Shown here: positions 1 through 9,738 of the stretch, piece after piece
Layout of the letters: every line of letters begins with the position of its first letter
Numbering within the stretch: position 1 is the stretch's first letter
Origin: Streptococcus intermedius SK54 = ATCC 27335
GTDB lineage: Bacteria; Bacillota; Bacilli; Lactobacillales; Streptococcaceae
DNA: 64,000 nucleotides
Reading direction: 5' to 3'
Assembly: GCF_000413475.1 (NCBI RefSeq)
Contig: NZ_ATFK01000001.1
Span: 372,001-436,000, forward strand
Notes under the pieces: model-generated
Database searches by the model: none
What the model was told of the DNA's origin: nothing
The model's input: the letters and a program-made list of their open reading frames with translations, nothing else
Program-made: the position numbers and the translations under genes

Positions 1-1303
1 CGCGTGTCATAGTGCGGATAGATTTTCCAAAGTCAGGGGAAGTCATCATGTTGACTACATTGGTCGACCCAAGATTGCAAGAAACATCCGTTCCCAAATG
101 TACAAATTCTTGAGCATCATTCAGGAGACTTGGTTCTTGTACTTGCAGGATTTCAGAGCAGAGATTACTCATGATGATTTTACCGTCGATTGGATTTGAA
201 CGGTTAGCTGTATCGATATTTACGACATAAGGATAGCCAGATTCTTGTTGGAGTTTAGAAATTTCTGTTTCTAAATCACGAGCTTTAATTTTCGTTTTAT
301 TAATCTTAGGGTTGGCAACCAATTCGTCATATTTTTCAGTAATATCAATATAAGCAAATGGGACACCGTACTCGCGTTCAATAGAATAAGGACTGAAGAG
401 GTACATTTCCTCATTCTTACGAGCTAATTCGTAAAATTTATCTGGAATGACAACTCCTAAAGAAAGAGTTTTAACCCGAACTTTTTCGTCAGCATTTTCT
501 TTCTTCGTAGAAAGGAAAGCGATGATATCTGGGTGGAAGACATTGAGGTAAACAACCCCGGCTCCCTGACGTTGTCCCAGCTGGTTAGAGTAAGAGAAGC
601 TGTCCTCAAACAGTTTCATCACTGGTACAACACCAGAAGCAGCCCCTTCGTACCCTTTGATGGGAGCGCCTGCTTCACGCAGGTTACTGAGAGAGATCCC
701 AACGCCACCACCGATACGAGATAATTGCAGAGCAGAGTTAATGGAGCGACCGATAGAGTTCATATCATCTGTTACTTGGATGAGGAAGCAAGAAACTAGT
801 TCACCGCGACGGGAACGTCCTGCATTGAGGAAGCTTGGTGTAGCCGGTTGATAGCGCTGGTGAATGATTTCATTAGCGATATCCTTAGCGATTGCTTCAT
901 TACCGTTGGCAAAATAGAGCGCGTTAAATAGAACACGATCTTCCATGCTTTCTAGATAATATTCACCGTCATTTGTTTTAAGAGCATATTGATTGTAGAA
1001 TTTATAAGCTGCCATAAAAGATTTAAAATGGAAATCTTGTGCATGAATGAAAGCAGCTAATTCTTCAATATATTCAGACGAATAAAGCTGGATGAATTCT
1101 TTTTCTAAATAGTTTTCTTGAATTAAATAGTTAATTTTTTCAGTAATAGAAGAGAATTTTTTTGTATTTGGTTCAACATTTTCCTTAAAGAATGCCTCCA
1201 GAGCTTCTTTATCTTTGTGGAGCATAATTTGTCCATTGATTGGACGGTTGATTTCATTGTTGAGACGGAAATACGTCACATCTTCTAATTGTTTGAGTCC
1301 CAT
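1..1303 (-). CDS. nrdE: Class Ib ribonucleotide reductase alpha subunit NrdE, 5' part
   Basis: About 434 codons of the N-terminal part are present; the gene runs off the left edge (the family is usually about 720 residues). It reduces ribonucleoside diphosphates to deoxyribonucleotides together with NrdF, using electrons from NrdH. The translation starts MGLKQLEDVTYFRLNNE and contains the NrdE signatures SFLNAGRSRRGELVSCFL and RIGGGVGISLSNLREAGAP. The ATG at 1303 is preceded by AAAAGGAA at a normal distance. It lies downstream of nrdH on the same strand with a gap of about 100 bases, so the two are probably cotranscribed from the nrdH promoter. Family assignment is secure; the C-terminus cannot be seen. 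Confidence 0.95.
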   Translation of the reverse strand, partial: MGLKQLEDVTYFRLNNEINRPINGQIMLHKDKEALEAFFKENVEPNTKKFSSITEKINYLIQENYLEKEFIQLYSSEYIEELAAFIHAQDFHFKSFMAAYKFYNQYALKTNDGEYYLESMEDRVLFNALYFANGNEAIAKDIANEIIHQRYQPATPSFLNAGRSRRGELVSCFLIQVTDDMNSIGRSINSALQLSRIGGGVGISLSNLREAGAPIKGYEGAASGVVPVMKLFEDSFSYSNQLGQRQGAGVVYLNVFHPDIIAFLSTKKENADEKVRVKTLSLGVVIPDKFYELARKNEEMYLFSPYSIEREYGVPFAYIDITEKYDELVANPKINKTKIKARDLETEISKLQQESGYPYVVNIDTANRSNPIDGKIIMSNLCSEILQVQEPSLLNDAQEFVHLGTDVSCNLGSTNVVNMMTSPDFGKSIRTMTR

Positions 1304-1402
1304 ACTATTCCTTTTCTAAATACTAGATTTGCTATTGGCAAAAGAAAGGGCTTCTATGGCTCATAGAAGCGATTGATTTGCTCTATTATAGGTACAATAA
1401 AA

Positions 1403-1621
1403 TTATGATAATTTTTTCAATTTAGCTGGTTGAAAACCGGAAAATGCTTCCGTTTGAGTTTGTACAACCGGTGCAGCATTAAAACCTAAGTTTTTCACAT
1501 GATCGATATATTCAGGCTGTTCGTCCAAGTTGATTTCACGATATTCCACCTGATTGGTGTCTAGAAAACGTTTTGTCATTTTGCACTGAACACAATTATT
1601 TTTTGAATAAATAGTTACCAT
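1403..1621 (-). CDS. nrdH: Glutaredoxin-like redoxin NrdH
   Basis: This 72-residue thioredoxin-fold protein supplies electrons to the class Ib ribonucleotide reductase NrdEF in the cytoplasm. The redox motif CVQC lies at residues 11-14 of a start reading MVTIYSKNNCVQCKMTK, the usual NrdH arrangement with CxxC near the N-terminus and a total length near 70-75. It precedes nrdE on the minus strand. A promoter with TTGACA and TATACT separated by 17 bases lies just upstream and is divergent from ptsH. Nothing is odd about the gene. Confidence 0.96.
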   Translation of the reverse strand: MVTIYSKNNCVQCKMTKRFLDTNQVEYREINLDEQPEYIDHVKNLGFNAAPVVQTQTEAFSGFQPAKLKKLS

Positions 1622-1657
1622 AATAAACTCCTAATTTTTTTAATTCAGTATGGATTT

Positions 1658-1686
1658 AGTATATCCAAAGCTATAAATTTTGTCAA
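1658..1686 (-). promoter_or_regulatory. Promoter of nrdH-nrdE
   Basis: Read on the minus strand there is TTGACA (1681-1686), a 17-base spacer and TATACT (1658-1663). The predicted start site lies about 30 bases before the nrdH ATG. No convincing NrdR box was found by eye. Confidence 0.75.
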
Positions 1687-1911
1687 CCATTAGGCTCTAA
1701 ATATTGTGCTTATTTTTGTTTTTTGAATTCAACAATACTAGATATGGTATTTTTAAAAAATGGAAAATCAGAGAAGAATCACGCTCTTATCCTCGTTTTA
1801 TCACATAATTATAGATTGAAAATTTGTTTATAAGTTGAAGATTGAAAATCTCGTTTTAATGAAATTTCAGTAATTATCATAAAAAAGCCTTGATGAATAC
1901 ACATAAAATTC

Positions 1912-1940
1912 TTGAAAAAATTTTACAAAGATGTTATAAT
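1912..1940 (+). promoter_or_regulatory. Promoter of ptsH-ptsI
   Basis: TTGAAA at 1912-1917 and TATAAT at 1935-1940 are separated by exactly 17 bases. The promoter lies about 60 bases before ptsH and is divergent from the nrdH promoter. The stretch between the two promoters (about 1687-1911) holds no gene. Confidence 0.8.
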
Positions 1941-2002
1941 CTAAAATTGTAAGGGTTATCACATATGACCCCAAAAAGATTACATTAAAGGAGAGTCAAA
2001 CT

Positions 2003-2266
2003 ATGGCTTCTAAAGATTTCCACATTGTGGCAGAAACAGGTATTCACGCACGTCCAGCAACTTTGTTAGTTCAAACTGCTAGCAAATTTGCTTCAGATAT
2101 TACACTAGAATACAAAGGTAAATCAGTAAATCTTAAATCAATCATGGGTGTTATGAGCCTTGGTGTTGGTCAAGGTGCTGATGTAACAATTACTGCTGAA
2201 GGTACAGATGCTGACGATGCAATTGTAGCAATCGCAGAAACAATGACAAAAGAAGGATTGGCTTAA
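2003..2266 (+). CDS. ptsH: Phosphocarrier protein HPr
   Basis: This 87-residue HPr carries phosphate from enzyme I to the sugar-specific EIIA proteins of the PTS and is a regulatory partner of CcpA. The catalytic His15 is in the motif [10 protein letters not shown] and the regulatory Ser46 in [11 protein letters not shown]; both are at canonical positions. A strong Shine-Dalgarno AAAGGAGAG (1987-1995) fixes the ATG. ptsI follows after one base, so the two are translationally coupled. Length and sequence are those of streptococcal HPr. Confidence 0.98.
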   Translation: MASKDFHIVAETGIHARPATLLVQTASKFASDITLEYKGKSVNLKSIMGVMSLGVGQGADVTITAEGTDADDAIVAIAETMTKEGLA

Positions 2267-2267
2267 C

Positions 2268-4001
2268 ATGACAGAAATGCTAAAAGGAATTGCAGCATCT
2301 GATGGTGTTGCTGTTGCTAAGGCATATCTATTAGTTCAACCGGATTTATCGTTTGAGACTGTTTCAGTCGAAGATACGAATGCAGAAGAGGCTCGTTTGG
2401 ATGCAGCTCTTGAAGCTTCACAGAACGAGCTTTCTGTTATCCGTGAGAAAGCAGTAGAGAGCCTTGGAGAAGAAGCAGCTCAAGTATTTGATGCTCATTT
2501 AATGGTACTTTCTGATCCAGAAATGATTGGTCAGATTAAAGAAACAATTCGTGCAAAAAAAGTGAATGCTGAAGCAGGTCTGAAAGAAGTGACAGATATG
2601 TTCATCACTCTCTTTGAAAATATGGAAGACAATCCATATATGCAAGAACGTGCAGCAGATATTCGCGACGTGACCAAGCGAGTATTGGCTCATTTGCTTG
2701 GTGTGCACTTGCCAAATCCTGCTATGATCAATGAAGAAGTAGTTGTGATTGCGCACGATTTGACTCCTTCTGATACTGCGCAATTAGACAAAAACTTTGT
2801 TAAAGCTTTTGTAACGAATATTGGTGGACGTACAAGCCACTCAGCTATTATGGCTCGTACTCTTGAAATTGCAGCAGTTCTTGGAACGAATAACATTACC
2901 GAATTAGTGAAAGACGGTGATGTGATTGCTGCAAATGGTATCACTGGGGAAGTGATTATCAATCCAACCGAAGAACAAATTGCAGATTTTAAAGCAGCTG
3001 GTGAAGCTTATGCTAAACAAAAAGCTGAATGGGATTTGCTGAAAGATGCTGAAACAGTAACAGCCGACGGAAAACATTTTGAATTGGCTGCGAACATTGG
3101 TACACCGAAGGATGTTGAAGGCGTTAATGCTAATGGTGCTGAAGCCGTAGGACTTTACCGTACAGAATTCCTTTACATGGATTCCCAAGATTTCCCAACA
3201 GAAGATGAGCAATATGAAGCTTACAAAGCTGTTTTAGAAGGCATGAATGGGAAGCCAGTTGTTGTCCGTACAATGGACATTGGTGGTGATAAAGAACTTC
3301 CTTACTTTGATCTTCCAAAAGAAATGAATCCATTCCTTGGATTCCGTGCGCTTCGTATTTCAATTTCGGAAACAGGAAATGCAATGTTCCGCACACAAAT
3401 ACGTGCACTTTTGCGCGCATCTGTTCATGGGCAATTACGTATCATGTTCCCAATGGTCGCGTTGTTGACTGAATTTCGTGCAGCAAAAGCGATTTTGGAA
3501 GAAGAAAAAGCTAAATTGCTTGCAGAAGGTATTGCTGTCGCAGATAATATTCAAGTTGGTATTATGATTGAAATTCCAGCAGCAGCTATGTTGGCTGATC
3601 AATTTGCAAAAGAAGTTGACTTCTTCTCAATTGGTACTAATGACTTGATTCAATACACAATGGCTGCAGATCGTATGAATGAACAAGTTTCTTATCTTTA
3701 TCAACCATACAACCCATCTATCTTACGTTTAGTGGATCGAGTTGTCAAAGCTGCTCATGCTGAGGGCAAATGGGCTGGTATGTGTGGTGAAATGGCGGGT
3801 GATCAAACTGCTGTTCCACTTCTAGTTGGTATTGGTCTAGATGAGTTTTCAATGAGTGCCACATCTGTTCTTCGTACACGTAGTCTGATGAAGAAATTGG
3901 ATACGAAGAAGATGCAAGAACTGGCTCAACGCGCCCTTACAGAATGTGCAACGATGGAAGAAGTTCTTGAACTTGAAAAAGAATATCTTGATTTTGAATA
4001 A
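2268..4001 (+). CDS. ptsI: PTS enzyme I (PEP-protein phosphotransferase)
   Basis: This 577-residue cytoplasmic enzyme transfers phosphate from phosphoenolpyruvate to HPr, the first step of sugar uptake by the phosphotransferase system. The phosphorylated His191 lies in [12 protein letters not shown]. The C-terminal PEP-binding barrel shows [42 protein letters not shown] and GMCGEMAGD. Length is normal for the family. It starts one base after ptsH stops, and a hairpin terminator follows at 4053, closing a two-gene operon. Confidence 0.98.
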   Translation: MTEMLKGIAASDGVAVAKAYLLVQPDLSFETVSVEDTNAEEARLDAALEASQNELSVIREKAVESLGEEAAQVFDAHLMVLSDPEMIGQIKETIRAKKVNAEAGLKEVTDMFITLFENMEDNPYMQERAADIRDVTKRVLAHLLGVHLPNPAMINEEVVVIAHDLTPSDTAQLDKNFVKAFVTNIGGRTSHSAIMARTLEIAAVLGTNNITELVKDGDVIAANGITGEVIINPTEEQIADFKAAGEAYAKQKAEWDLLKDAETVTADGKHFELAANIGTPKDVEGVNANGAEAVGLYRTEFLYMDSQDFPTEDEQYEAYKAVLEGMNGKPVVVRTMDIGGDKELPYFDLPKEMNPFLGFRALRISISETGNAMFRTQIRALLRASVHGQLRIMFPMVALLTEFRAAKAILEEEKAKLLAEGIAVADNIQVGIMIEIPAAAMLADQFAKEVDFFSIGTNDLIQYTMAADRMNEQVSYLYQPYNPSILRLVDRVVKAAHAEGKWAGMCGEMAGDQTAVPLLVGIGLDEFSMSATSVLRTRSLMKKLDTKKMQELAQRALTECATMEEVLELEKEYLDFE

Positions 4002-4052
4002 TCTCAAAACAGAAACTATTGTCGACAAGGACAATTGTAGTGTTGATGATGG

Positions 4053-4086
4053 AAAGGCAGGGATAGTAGCATCCCTGCCTTTCTTT
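4053..4086 (+). terminator. Terminator of ptsHI
   Basis: A perfect 12-bp stem, AAAGGCAGGGAT (4053-4064) with ATCCCTGCCTTT (4071-4082), has a 6-base loop and is followed by a short CTTT. The T tract is weak but the stem is strong. The rest of the gap to uvrC holds nothing recognised except the uvrC promoter. Confidence 0.8.
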
Positions 4087-4330
4087 GTGATAGCAAAAAA
4101 TTTTGACACAATAGCTGATTATTAAAAAGTAGTAGGAAAAATTGCGGAGCAAGTCAACCTTTTGTTCGTTTTGTAAATCTGGAGAAATATTCCATGAAAA
4201 AAGATTTATTCTATCTACAACCTAAAGTATACTTCTAATAACCTATTTAAACCTTGTGATAGTGAAGCTATGGGCTTAAAATTTTCAATAGTTATTTGCT
4301 TGCCCTTTTTTACTTCCTTTTAGCTAATTT

Positions 4331-4339
4331 TGCTATAAT
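4331..4339 (+). promoter_or_regulatory. Extended -10 promoter of uvrC, adjacent to the start codon
   Basis: TGCTATAAT is a perfect extended -10 element and ends 7 bases before the uvrC ATG at 4347. No good -35 is seen. Transcription would begin at or within a base or two of the ATG, giving a leaderless mRNA. Confidence 0.65.
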
Positions 4340-4346
4340 GATAATT

Positions 4347-6155
4347 ATGAACAACTTAATTAAATCAAAATTAGAGTTATTGCCAACTGGTCCAGGATGT
4401 TATATCCACAAGAATAAAAATGGTACGATCATCTATGTGGGAAAAGCCAAGAATTTGCGCAATCGGGTGCGTTCGTATTTTCGCGGAAGTCATGATACTA
4501 AAACGGAAGCGTTAGTGTCTGAGGTTGAGGATTTTGAGTTTATTGTCACTGAGTCTAATATTGAAGCTTTGTTGCTTGAAATCAATCTTATCAAGGAAAA
4601 TCAACCCAAATATAACATCATGCTTAAGGACGATAAGTCCTATCCTTTTATCAAAATTACCAATGAGACATATCCGCGGCTTATAATCACACGTCAGGTT
4701 AAGAAAGATGGTGGTTTATATTTTGGCCCGTATCCTGATGTAGGTGCTGCGAATGAAATTAAGCGCCTACTGGATCGCATTTTCCCTTTCCGAAAGTGTA
4801 CTAATCCACCTGAGAAAGTTTGCTTCTACTATCATATCGGACAGTGTCGAGCTCATACTATCTGCCATAATGCCCCACATTTCTTTCAAGAGATGGCTCA
4901 AGAAGTAGCAGATTTCCTCAAAGGTCATGATAATAAGATTATTGATGAATTGAAAGAAAAAATGACTAGTGCTGCTGAAAAGATGGAATTTGAAAAAGCG
5001 GCTGAATACCGAGATTTGCTTCAAAGTATTGCGACACTTCGCACCAAGCAACGAGTGATGGCAAGGGATTTACAGAATCGGGATGTCTTTGGCTATTATG
5101 TGGACAAAGGATGGATGTGTGTGCAGGTTTTCTTTGTCCGTCAAGGAAAACTCATTGAGCGAGATGTAAATATGTTTCCTTATTACAATGACCCTGACGA
5201 GGATTTTTTGACCTATATTGGACAATTTTATCAGAATACATCTCATCTGGTGCCCAATGAAATTTTGATTCCATCTGATATTGACGAGGAATCAGTACGG
5301 GCTGTGGTGGATACAAAAATTCTCAAGCCTCAACGAGGAGAAAAGAAACAGCTGGTCAATTTGGCAATTAAGAATGCTCAAGTTAGTTTACAACAGAAGT
5401 TTGACTTATTAGAGAAATCTGTTGAAAAAACGCAAGGAGCAATTGAAAATCTAGGCCGGCTCCTCAATATTCCCACTCCAGTTCGGATTGAGTCGTTTGA
5501 TAATTCCAATATTATGGGAACAAGTCCTGTTTCAGCTATGGTGGTTTTTATTAATGGCAAACCCAGCAAAAAAGATTATCGCAAGTATAAGATTAAGACA
5601 GTTATCGGTCCGGATGACTATGCCAGTATGCGGGAAGTCATCAAGCGTCGCTACAGCCGAGTTATGCGAGATGGTTTAATACCGCCTGATCTGATTGTCA
5701 TTGATGGTGGTCAGGGCCAAGTCAACGTTGCTAAAGACGTCATTCAACATCAATTAGGTTTAGATATTCCTATCGCTGGTTTGCAAAAGAACGACAAGCA
5801 TCAGACTCATGAATTGCTTTTTGGTGATCCATTGGAAGTGGTCGAATTATCTCGTAATTCCCAGGAATTTTTCCTTTTGCAACGCATCCAAGATGAAGTC
5901 CACCGTTTTGCCATTACCTTCCATCGCCAGCTCCGGTCTAAGAATTCCTTCTCATCACAACTAGATGGCATTGAAGGTTTGGGACCAAAACGCAAGCAAA
6001 ATCTCATGAAGCATTTCAAATCGCTAACCAAGATTAAAGAAGCAAGTGTTGAGGAAATTGTCGAAGTAGGCGTACCGCGAAAAGTAGCAGAGGCTGTTCA
6101 GGGGAAGTTAAGAAGGGCTATAGATAAAAAAGAAATAATACCCGATACATTTTAA
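4347..6155 (+). CDS. uvrC: Excinuclease ABC subunit C (UvrC)
   Basis: UvrC makes both incisions around a DNA lesion in nucleotide excision repair, acting with UvrA and UvrB. The GIY-YIG domain is at the N-terminus ([20 protein letters not shown]), a UvrB-binding UVR segment follows near residue 200 ([16 protein letters not shown]), then the RNase H-like domain ([22 protein letters not shown]) and C-terminal helix-hairpin-helix motifs ([19 protein letters not shown]). The ATG at 4347 starts [13 protein letters not shown], as expected for streptococcal UvrC, giving 602 residues. A TTG at 4296 is in frame but lies upstream of the -10 element, so it was not used. No Shine-Dalgarno precedes 4347. 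Confidence 0.96.
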   Translation: MNNLIKSKLELLPTGPGCYIHKNKNGTIIYVGKAKNLRNRVRSYFRGSHDTKTEALVSEVEDFEFIVTESNIEALLLEINLIKENQPKYNIMLKDDKSYPFIKITNETYPRLIITRQVKKDGGLYFGPYPDVGAANEIKRLLDRIFPFRKCTNPPEKVCFYYHIGQCRAHTICHNAPHFFQEMAQEVADFLKGHDNKIIDELKEKMTSAAEKMEFEKAAEYRDLLQSIATLRTKQRVMARDLQNRDVFGYYVDKGWMCVQVFFVRQGKLIERDVNMFPYYNDPDEDFLTYIGQFYQNTSHLVPNEILIPSDIDEESVRAVVDTKILKPQRGEKKQLVNLAIKNAQVSLQQKFDLLEKSVEKTQGAIENLGRLLNIPTPVRIESFDNSNIMGTSPVSAMVVFINGKPSKKDYRKYKIKTVIGPDDYASMREVIKRRYSRVMRDGLIPPDLIVIDGGQGQVNVAKDVIQHQLGLDIPIAGLQKNDKHQTHELLFGDPLEVVELSRNSQEFFLLQRIQDEVHRFAITFHRQLRSKNSFSSQLDGIEGLGPKRKQNLMKHFKSLTKIKEASVEEIVEVGVPRKVAEAVQGKLRRAIDKKEIIPDTF

Positions 6156-6160
6156 ATCCT

Positions 6161-6190
6161 CAGGGTTCCAGTGAGGGAACCTGTTATTTC
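6161..6190 (+). terminator. Possible terminator of uvrC
   Basis: An imperfect hairpin pairs CAGGGTTCC with GGGAACCTG, each arm having one bulged G, and is followed by a loose T-rich run. It is positioned immediately after the uvrC stop. Confidence 0.5.
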
Positions 6191-6220
6191 ATAAAAAAAC
6201 CTGCAAGCTCTTCCAATTTA

Positions 6221-6229
6221 TGGTAAAAT
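6221..6229 (+). promoter_or_regulatory. Extended -10 promoter of the nitroreductase gene
   Basis: TGGTAAAAT is an extended -10 element about 33 bases before the nitroreductase ATG. The -35 region is weak. Confidence 0.5.
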
Positions 6230-6261
6230 GAAATGAGTATAATAAGAAAAGGAAAATCCCT

Positions 6262-6867
6262 ATGAAGTTTCTTGAATTAAATAAAAAGCGTCATGCAACT
6301 AAGCATTTCAATGATAAAGCGGTTGATCCAAAAGATGTGCGGACGGCAATTGAAATTGCAACTTTAGCGCCAAGTGCTCATAATAGTCAGCCTTGGAAAT
6401 TTGTAGTTGTGCGTGAGAGAAATGCAGAGTTGGCTGAGGTTGCCTTTAATGCTAATCAGGAGCAAATCAAAGAAGCACCTGTGACGATTGCTCTCTTTAC
6501 AGATACAGACTTGGCGCAGCGCGCTCGTAAAATTGCTCGTACTGCTGGTATAAAAAATATGTCTGAAGAAAAATTGCAATATTACATGCAAAATCTTCCG
6601 ACTAAGTACAGTCATTACACCGAACAGCAAAAGAGTGATTATTTAGCTCTCAATGCTGGATTGGTAGCTATGAATTTAGTGTTGGCATTGACTGACCAGG
6701 GCATTAGTTCCAATATTATCCTTGGATTTGATAAGTCAAAAGTCAATCAAGTGCTAGATATTGATGAGCGCTTCCGTCCAGAACTTTTAATTACCGTTGG
6801 CTACACAGACGATAAACTGGATCCAAGTTATCGTTTGCCAGTGGATGAGATTATTGAAAAACGTTGA
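6262..6867 (+). CDS. Nitroreductase family FMN protein
   Basis: This is a 201-residue member of the FMN-dependent NAD(P)H nitroreductase family, expected to be a cytoplasmic homodimer. The N-terminal RRSx-type flavin motif appears as KKRHATKHF, followed by LAPSAHNSQPWKFVVV, and a helix-rich centre ends in LLITVGYTD near the C-terminus. Its physiological substrate cannot be inferred from sequence. It is followed closely by pepV, an arrangement familiar from related streptococci. AAAAGGAAAA upstream supports the ATG at 6262. Confidence 0.9.
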   Translation: MKFLELNKKRHATKHFNDKAVDPKDVRTAIEIATLAPSAHNSQPWKFVVVRERNAELAEVAFNANQEQIKEAPVTIALFTDTDLAQRARKIARTAGIKNMSEEKLQYYMQNLPTKYSHYTEQQKSDYLALNAGLVAMNLVLALTDQGISSNIILGFDKSKVNQVLDIDERFRPELLITVGYTDDKLDPSYRLPVDEIIEKR

Positions 6868-6884
6868 TAGAAAGGAATGATTTT

Positions 6885-8285
6885 ATGACGATTGATTTTA
6901 AAGCAGAGGTTGAAAAACGTCGCGACGCTCTATTGTCTGACTTATTTAGCCTTTTGGAAATTAACTCCGAACGAGATGACACGAAAGCAGATAAAGAACA
7001 TCCGTTTGGACCTGGACCTGTTAAGGCTTTGGAAAAATTCTTAGAATTAGCTGAACGTGATGGCTATCCAACGAAGAATGTGGACAATTATGCAGGGCAT
7101 TTTGAATATGGCGAAGGAGCTGAAGTGCTTGGAATTTTTGCACACATGGATGTGGTGCCTGCTGGAAGCGGATGGGATACAGATCCCTATACGCCGACTC
7201 TCAAGGATGGTAAATTATTTGCGCGTGGTGCGAGTGATGACAAAGGGCCAACGATGGCTTGCTATTATGGACTGAAAATCATCAAAGAATTAGGTTTGCC
7301 GACGTCTAAGAAAGTTCGTTTTGTAGTTGGTACAGATGAAGAATCTGGTTGGGCTGATATGGACTATTATTTCAAACATGTTGGTCTTCCAGAGCCAGAT
7401 TTTGGCTTTTCACCAGATGCCGAATTTCCGATTATCAATGGTGAAAAAGGAAATATTACAGAATACCTTCATTTTGCAGGGGAAAATAGCGGAGCTGCAC
7501 GCTTGCATAGCTTTACTGGCGGACTTCGTGAAAATATGGTTCCTGAATCTGCAACAGCAGTAGTATCAGGAAATATGCCAAATCTTGTAGATAAATTAGA
7601 CGAATTTGCAAAAGAACATGGGCTTCGCTTTGAATACCAAGAATTATCAAATGGGCAAATGGCAGTAACGATTATTGGGAAATCTGCCCATGGGGCTTCG
7701 CCACAATCTGGTGTCAATGGCGCGACTTATCTGGCCAACTTCTTGACCCAGTTTGATTTCGCAGGTTCTGCTAAAGACTATCTTGAAGTGGCAGGAAACG
7801 TTCTTTTAGAAGACCACGAAGGGAAAGTCTTAAAAGTGGACTATGTAGATGAAAAAATGGGTGCTCTTTCTATGAATGCAGGGGTCTTCCGATTTGATGA
7901 AACAAGCGATGATAATACTATTGCCCTTAATTTCCGCTATCCACAAGGAACCAATCCAGCATCAATCAAATCTAAATTGGAAAACTTACCTGTGGAAAAC
8001 GTGACATTGTCAGAGCATGAGCATGTTCCTCACTATGTTCCAATGGAAGATCCGCTTGTGACAACGCTTTTGAACGTGTATGAAAAACAAACAGGTCTAA
8101 AAGGTCATGAACAAATCATTGGTGGTGGAACCTTTGGGCGTCTCTTGAAACGCGGTGTTGCTTACGGTGCTATGTTCCCAGGATATACAGATACGATGCA
8201 CCAAGCAAACGAATTTATAGAGGTAGAAGATCTTTTCCGTGCAGCAGCAATTTATGCTGAAGCAATTTATGAATTAATCAAATAA
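6885..8285 (+). CDS. pepV: Dipeptidase PepV (M20 family)
   Basis: This 466-residue zinc-dependent dipeptidase of the M20 family removes N-terminal residues from dipeptides in the cytoplasm. Metal-binding motifs are visible in order: IFAHMDVVPAGSGW, FARGASDDKGP, GTDEESGWADM (catalytic Glu pair) and, near the C-terminus, YTDTMHQANEF with the last zinc His. The family's lid domain lies in the middle. The ATG at 6885 is preceded by GAAAGGAA. A TTG at 6864, overlapping the previous stop, is in frame but lacks support. A weak hairpin terminator follows. Confidence 0.96.
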   Translation: MTIDFKAEVEKRRDALLSDLFSLLEINSERDDTKADKEHPFGPGPVKALEKFLELAERDGYPTKNVDNYAGHFEYGEGAEVLGIFAHMDVVPAGSGWDTDPYTPTLKDGKLFARGASDDKGPTMACYYGLKIIKELGLPTSKKVRFVVGTDEESGWADMDYYFKHVGLPEPDFGFSPDAEFPIINGEKGNITEYLHFAGENSGAARLHSFTGGLRENMVPESATAVVSGNMPNLVDKLDEFAKEHGLRFEYQELSNGQMAVTIIGKSAHGASPQSGVNGATYLANFLTQFDFAGSAKDYLEVAGNVLLEDHEGKVLKVDYVDEKMGALSMNAGVFRFDETSDDNTIALNFRYPQGTNPASIKSKLENLPVENVTLSEHEHVPHYVPMEDPLVTTLLNVYEKQTGLKGHEQIIGGGTFGRLLKRGVAYGAMFPGYTDTMHQANEFIEVEDLFRAAAIYAEAIYELIK

Positions 8286-8292
8286 ACCATGT

Positions 8293-8324
8293 AAACTCAG
8301 CTAGAAATAGTTGAGTTTCTTTTA
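8293..8324 (+). terminator. Terminator of pepV
   Basis: A hairpin pairs AAACTCA (8293-8299) with TGAGTTT (8312-8318) and is followed by CTTTT. Confidence 0.55.
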
Positions 8325-8336
8325 AAAGAGAGAAAT

Positions 8337-9042
8337 ATTAGGATTTATACAATTACAGGTACGACAGGTTAACTGGGGCAAAAGGTCGTTGCCGAAGCAC
8401 AGAAACAGTTAGCTTTTAATGAAATTCAGCTATCTGTTCATAGCCCTGCTAGTATAGGGCAGTAGGGATTGATGGCAGAGAAGTTGATTATTTAGATGTG
8501 GATTCTATGATGGAGGCTTGGCGTGGAACGAATGTATTGATTTACATTCCAAGTAGTTCTCATCTAAGTATAGTGTGTGCCAAGGTCTGAAAACTCTGTT
8601 ATTGCAGCAGAAAAGTTTGGAATCAAACATTTTATCTTTGTTGGATCGTTTGTTGATCAAGTCGACAGACTTTTTCACATGGGGAATGTTAAAATAAACT
8701 TTATCTCGTGGGAAGAGAGTGTAGCAGCCATCATCAAACTAGCTATGTCGCCTGTTCTACATGGAAAAATATACATTTTGACTCAAGGTCGTAACTATAC
8801 ATGCTAGAATTAGCTAGCCTTTTGTTTGAAATATTGAGTCGTGAAATTGTCTATCAGCTAGTGACAGTTGAGGATTTTAATGCCTTTATGATTAGCTGAA
8901 AGGATTTGGAATTGAGTTGGCTTCTCTTTACCAAGCTGGTAGTCAAAGCTGCTTGGATATTGTGACAGATGATTTTCGGACGATCACAGGACGACAGGCA
9001 ACCGATTTGAAAAGTTATATGATGAAAAATTATCAAGAATAG
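8337..9042 (+). pseudogene. Decayed NAD(P)-binding NmrA-like oxidoreductase gene
   Basis: A broken gene of about 700 bases. The first codons read IRIYTITGTTG, stop, LGQKVVAEAQKQ, which is a dinucleotide-binding GxxGxLG motif interrupted by TAA inside the glycine motif. Later pieces in other frames read SVIAAEKFGIKHFIFVGSF and, at the end, ITGRQATDLKSYMMKNYQE before the stop at 9042, features of the NmrA/SDR-atypical (quinone oxidoreductase 2-like) family. The start codon also appears lost (ATT at 8337). Several frameshifts and stops make function impossible. The original family is a reasonable but not certain call. Confidence 0.7.
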
Positions 9043-9051
9043 AGGTAAGAA

Positions 9052-9636
9052 ATGGAAACATTAGAAGATATTAAGAAAGCTATTATGGATGATCCACAAA
9101 ATCAATCATATACAGAGCGAGGAATTGAGCCGCTTTTTGCAGCTCCTAAAACGGCGCGAATCAATATTGTTGGTCAAGCACCAGGCATTAAAGCACAGGA
9201 AACACGTTTATATTGGAATGATAAGAGTGGAGATCGCTTACGTGAATGGATGGGTGTTGACTATGATACATTTTATCATTCTGGCTATTTTGCTGTGATC
9301 CCGATGGACTTTTACTTTCCAGGTCATGGGAAATCAGGTGATTTGCCACCTCGCAAGGGTTTTGCTGAAAAATGGCATCAGCCGATTTTAGAATTGCTAC
9401 CAGATCTGGAATTGACTATTCTCATTGGTCAATATGCTCAGAAGTATTATCTTCATCAAAAAGGAACTGTGAAGTTGACGAATACGGTATACCACTATCA
9501 AGACTATTTGCCAGAATTTTTTCCGCTTGTTCATCCCTCGCCTCGAAATCAGATTTGGATGGCTAAGAATCCTTGGTTTATGAAAACTGTAATTCCTGAT
9601 TTGAAGGAACATGTACAAAAGATTATTTCAAGATGA
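9052..9636 (+). CDS. Uracil-DNA glycosylase superfamily protein
   Basis: This 194-residue protein is of the uracil-DNA glycosylase superfamily (family 4/5-like). The first motif reads IVGQAPGIKAQETRLYWNDKSGD, and the second region carries HPSPRNQIW, corresponding to the conserved His loop that inserts into the DNA groove. LTILIGQYAQKYYL gives the central strand. This is not classical Ung. Activity on uracil is likely from the family but not shown. GAGGTAAG before the ATG supports the start, and its terminator overlaps its stop codon. Confidence 0.88.
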   Translation: METLEDIKKAIMDDPQNQSYTERGIEPLFAAPKTARINIVGQAPGIKAQETRLYWNDKSGDRLREWMGVDYDTFYHSGYFAVIPMDFYFPGHGKSGDLPPRKGFAEKWHQPILELLPDLELTILIGQYAQKYYLHQKGTVKLTNTVYHYQDYLPEFFPLVHPSPRNQIWMAKNPWFMKTVIPDLKEHVQKIISR

Positions 9637-9657
9637 GTATTTGCTCATCTTTTTTTG
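9631..9657 (+). terminator. Terminator overlapping the UDG-like stop codon
   Basis: AGATGAG (9631-9637) pairs with CTCATCT (9644-9650) and is followed by a run of T. The TGA stop (9634-9636) lies inside the left arm. Confidence 0.8.
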
Positions 9658-9668
9658 AAACCAAATCT

Positions 9669-9715
9669 TTGACAAAAAAGGTTCGATATAGTATTATAAA
9701 TAAACTTCTATATCG
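9669..9715 (+). promoter_or_regulatory. Promoter of the MarR-ABC operon with flanking dyad
   Basis: TTGACA (9669-9674), 17 bases, then TATTAT (9692-9697). A perfect 8-bp inverted repeat, CGATATAG (9684-9691) and CTATATCG (9708-9715), brackets the -10 box and the expected start site. A dyad placed like this in front of a MarR gene suggests autoregulation. The half-sites are 16 bases apart, wider than a single typical MarR palindrome. Confidence 0.7.
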
Positions 9716-9738
9716 TATAATTTTAGAGGAAAAAACAG

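Noticed and set aside
4296..4346. Upstream TTG extension of uvrC
   Set aside because: It runs through the -10 element and gives a hydrophobic N-terminus not seen in UvrC.
9684..9715. The dyad before the MarR gene as a transcription terminator
   Set aside because: It has no T tract, is A+T-rich and overlaps good promoter boxes; operator function fits better.
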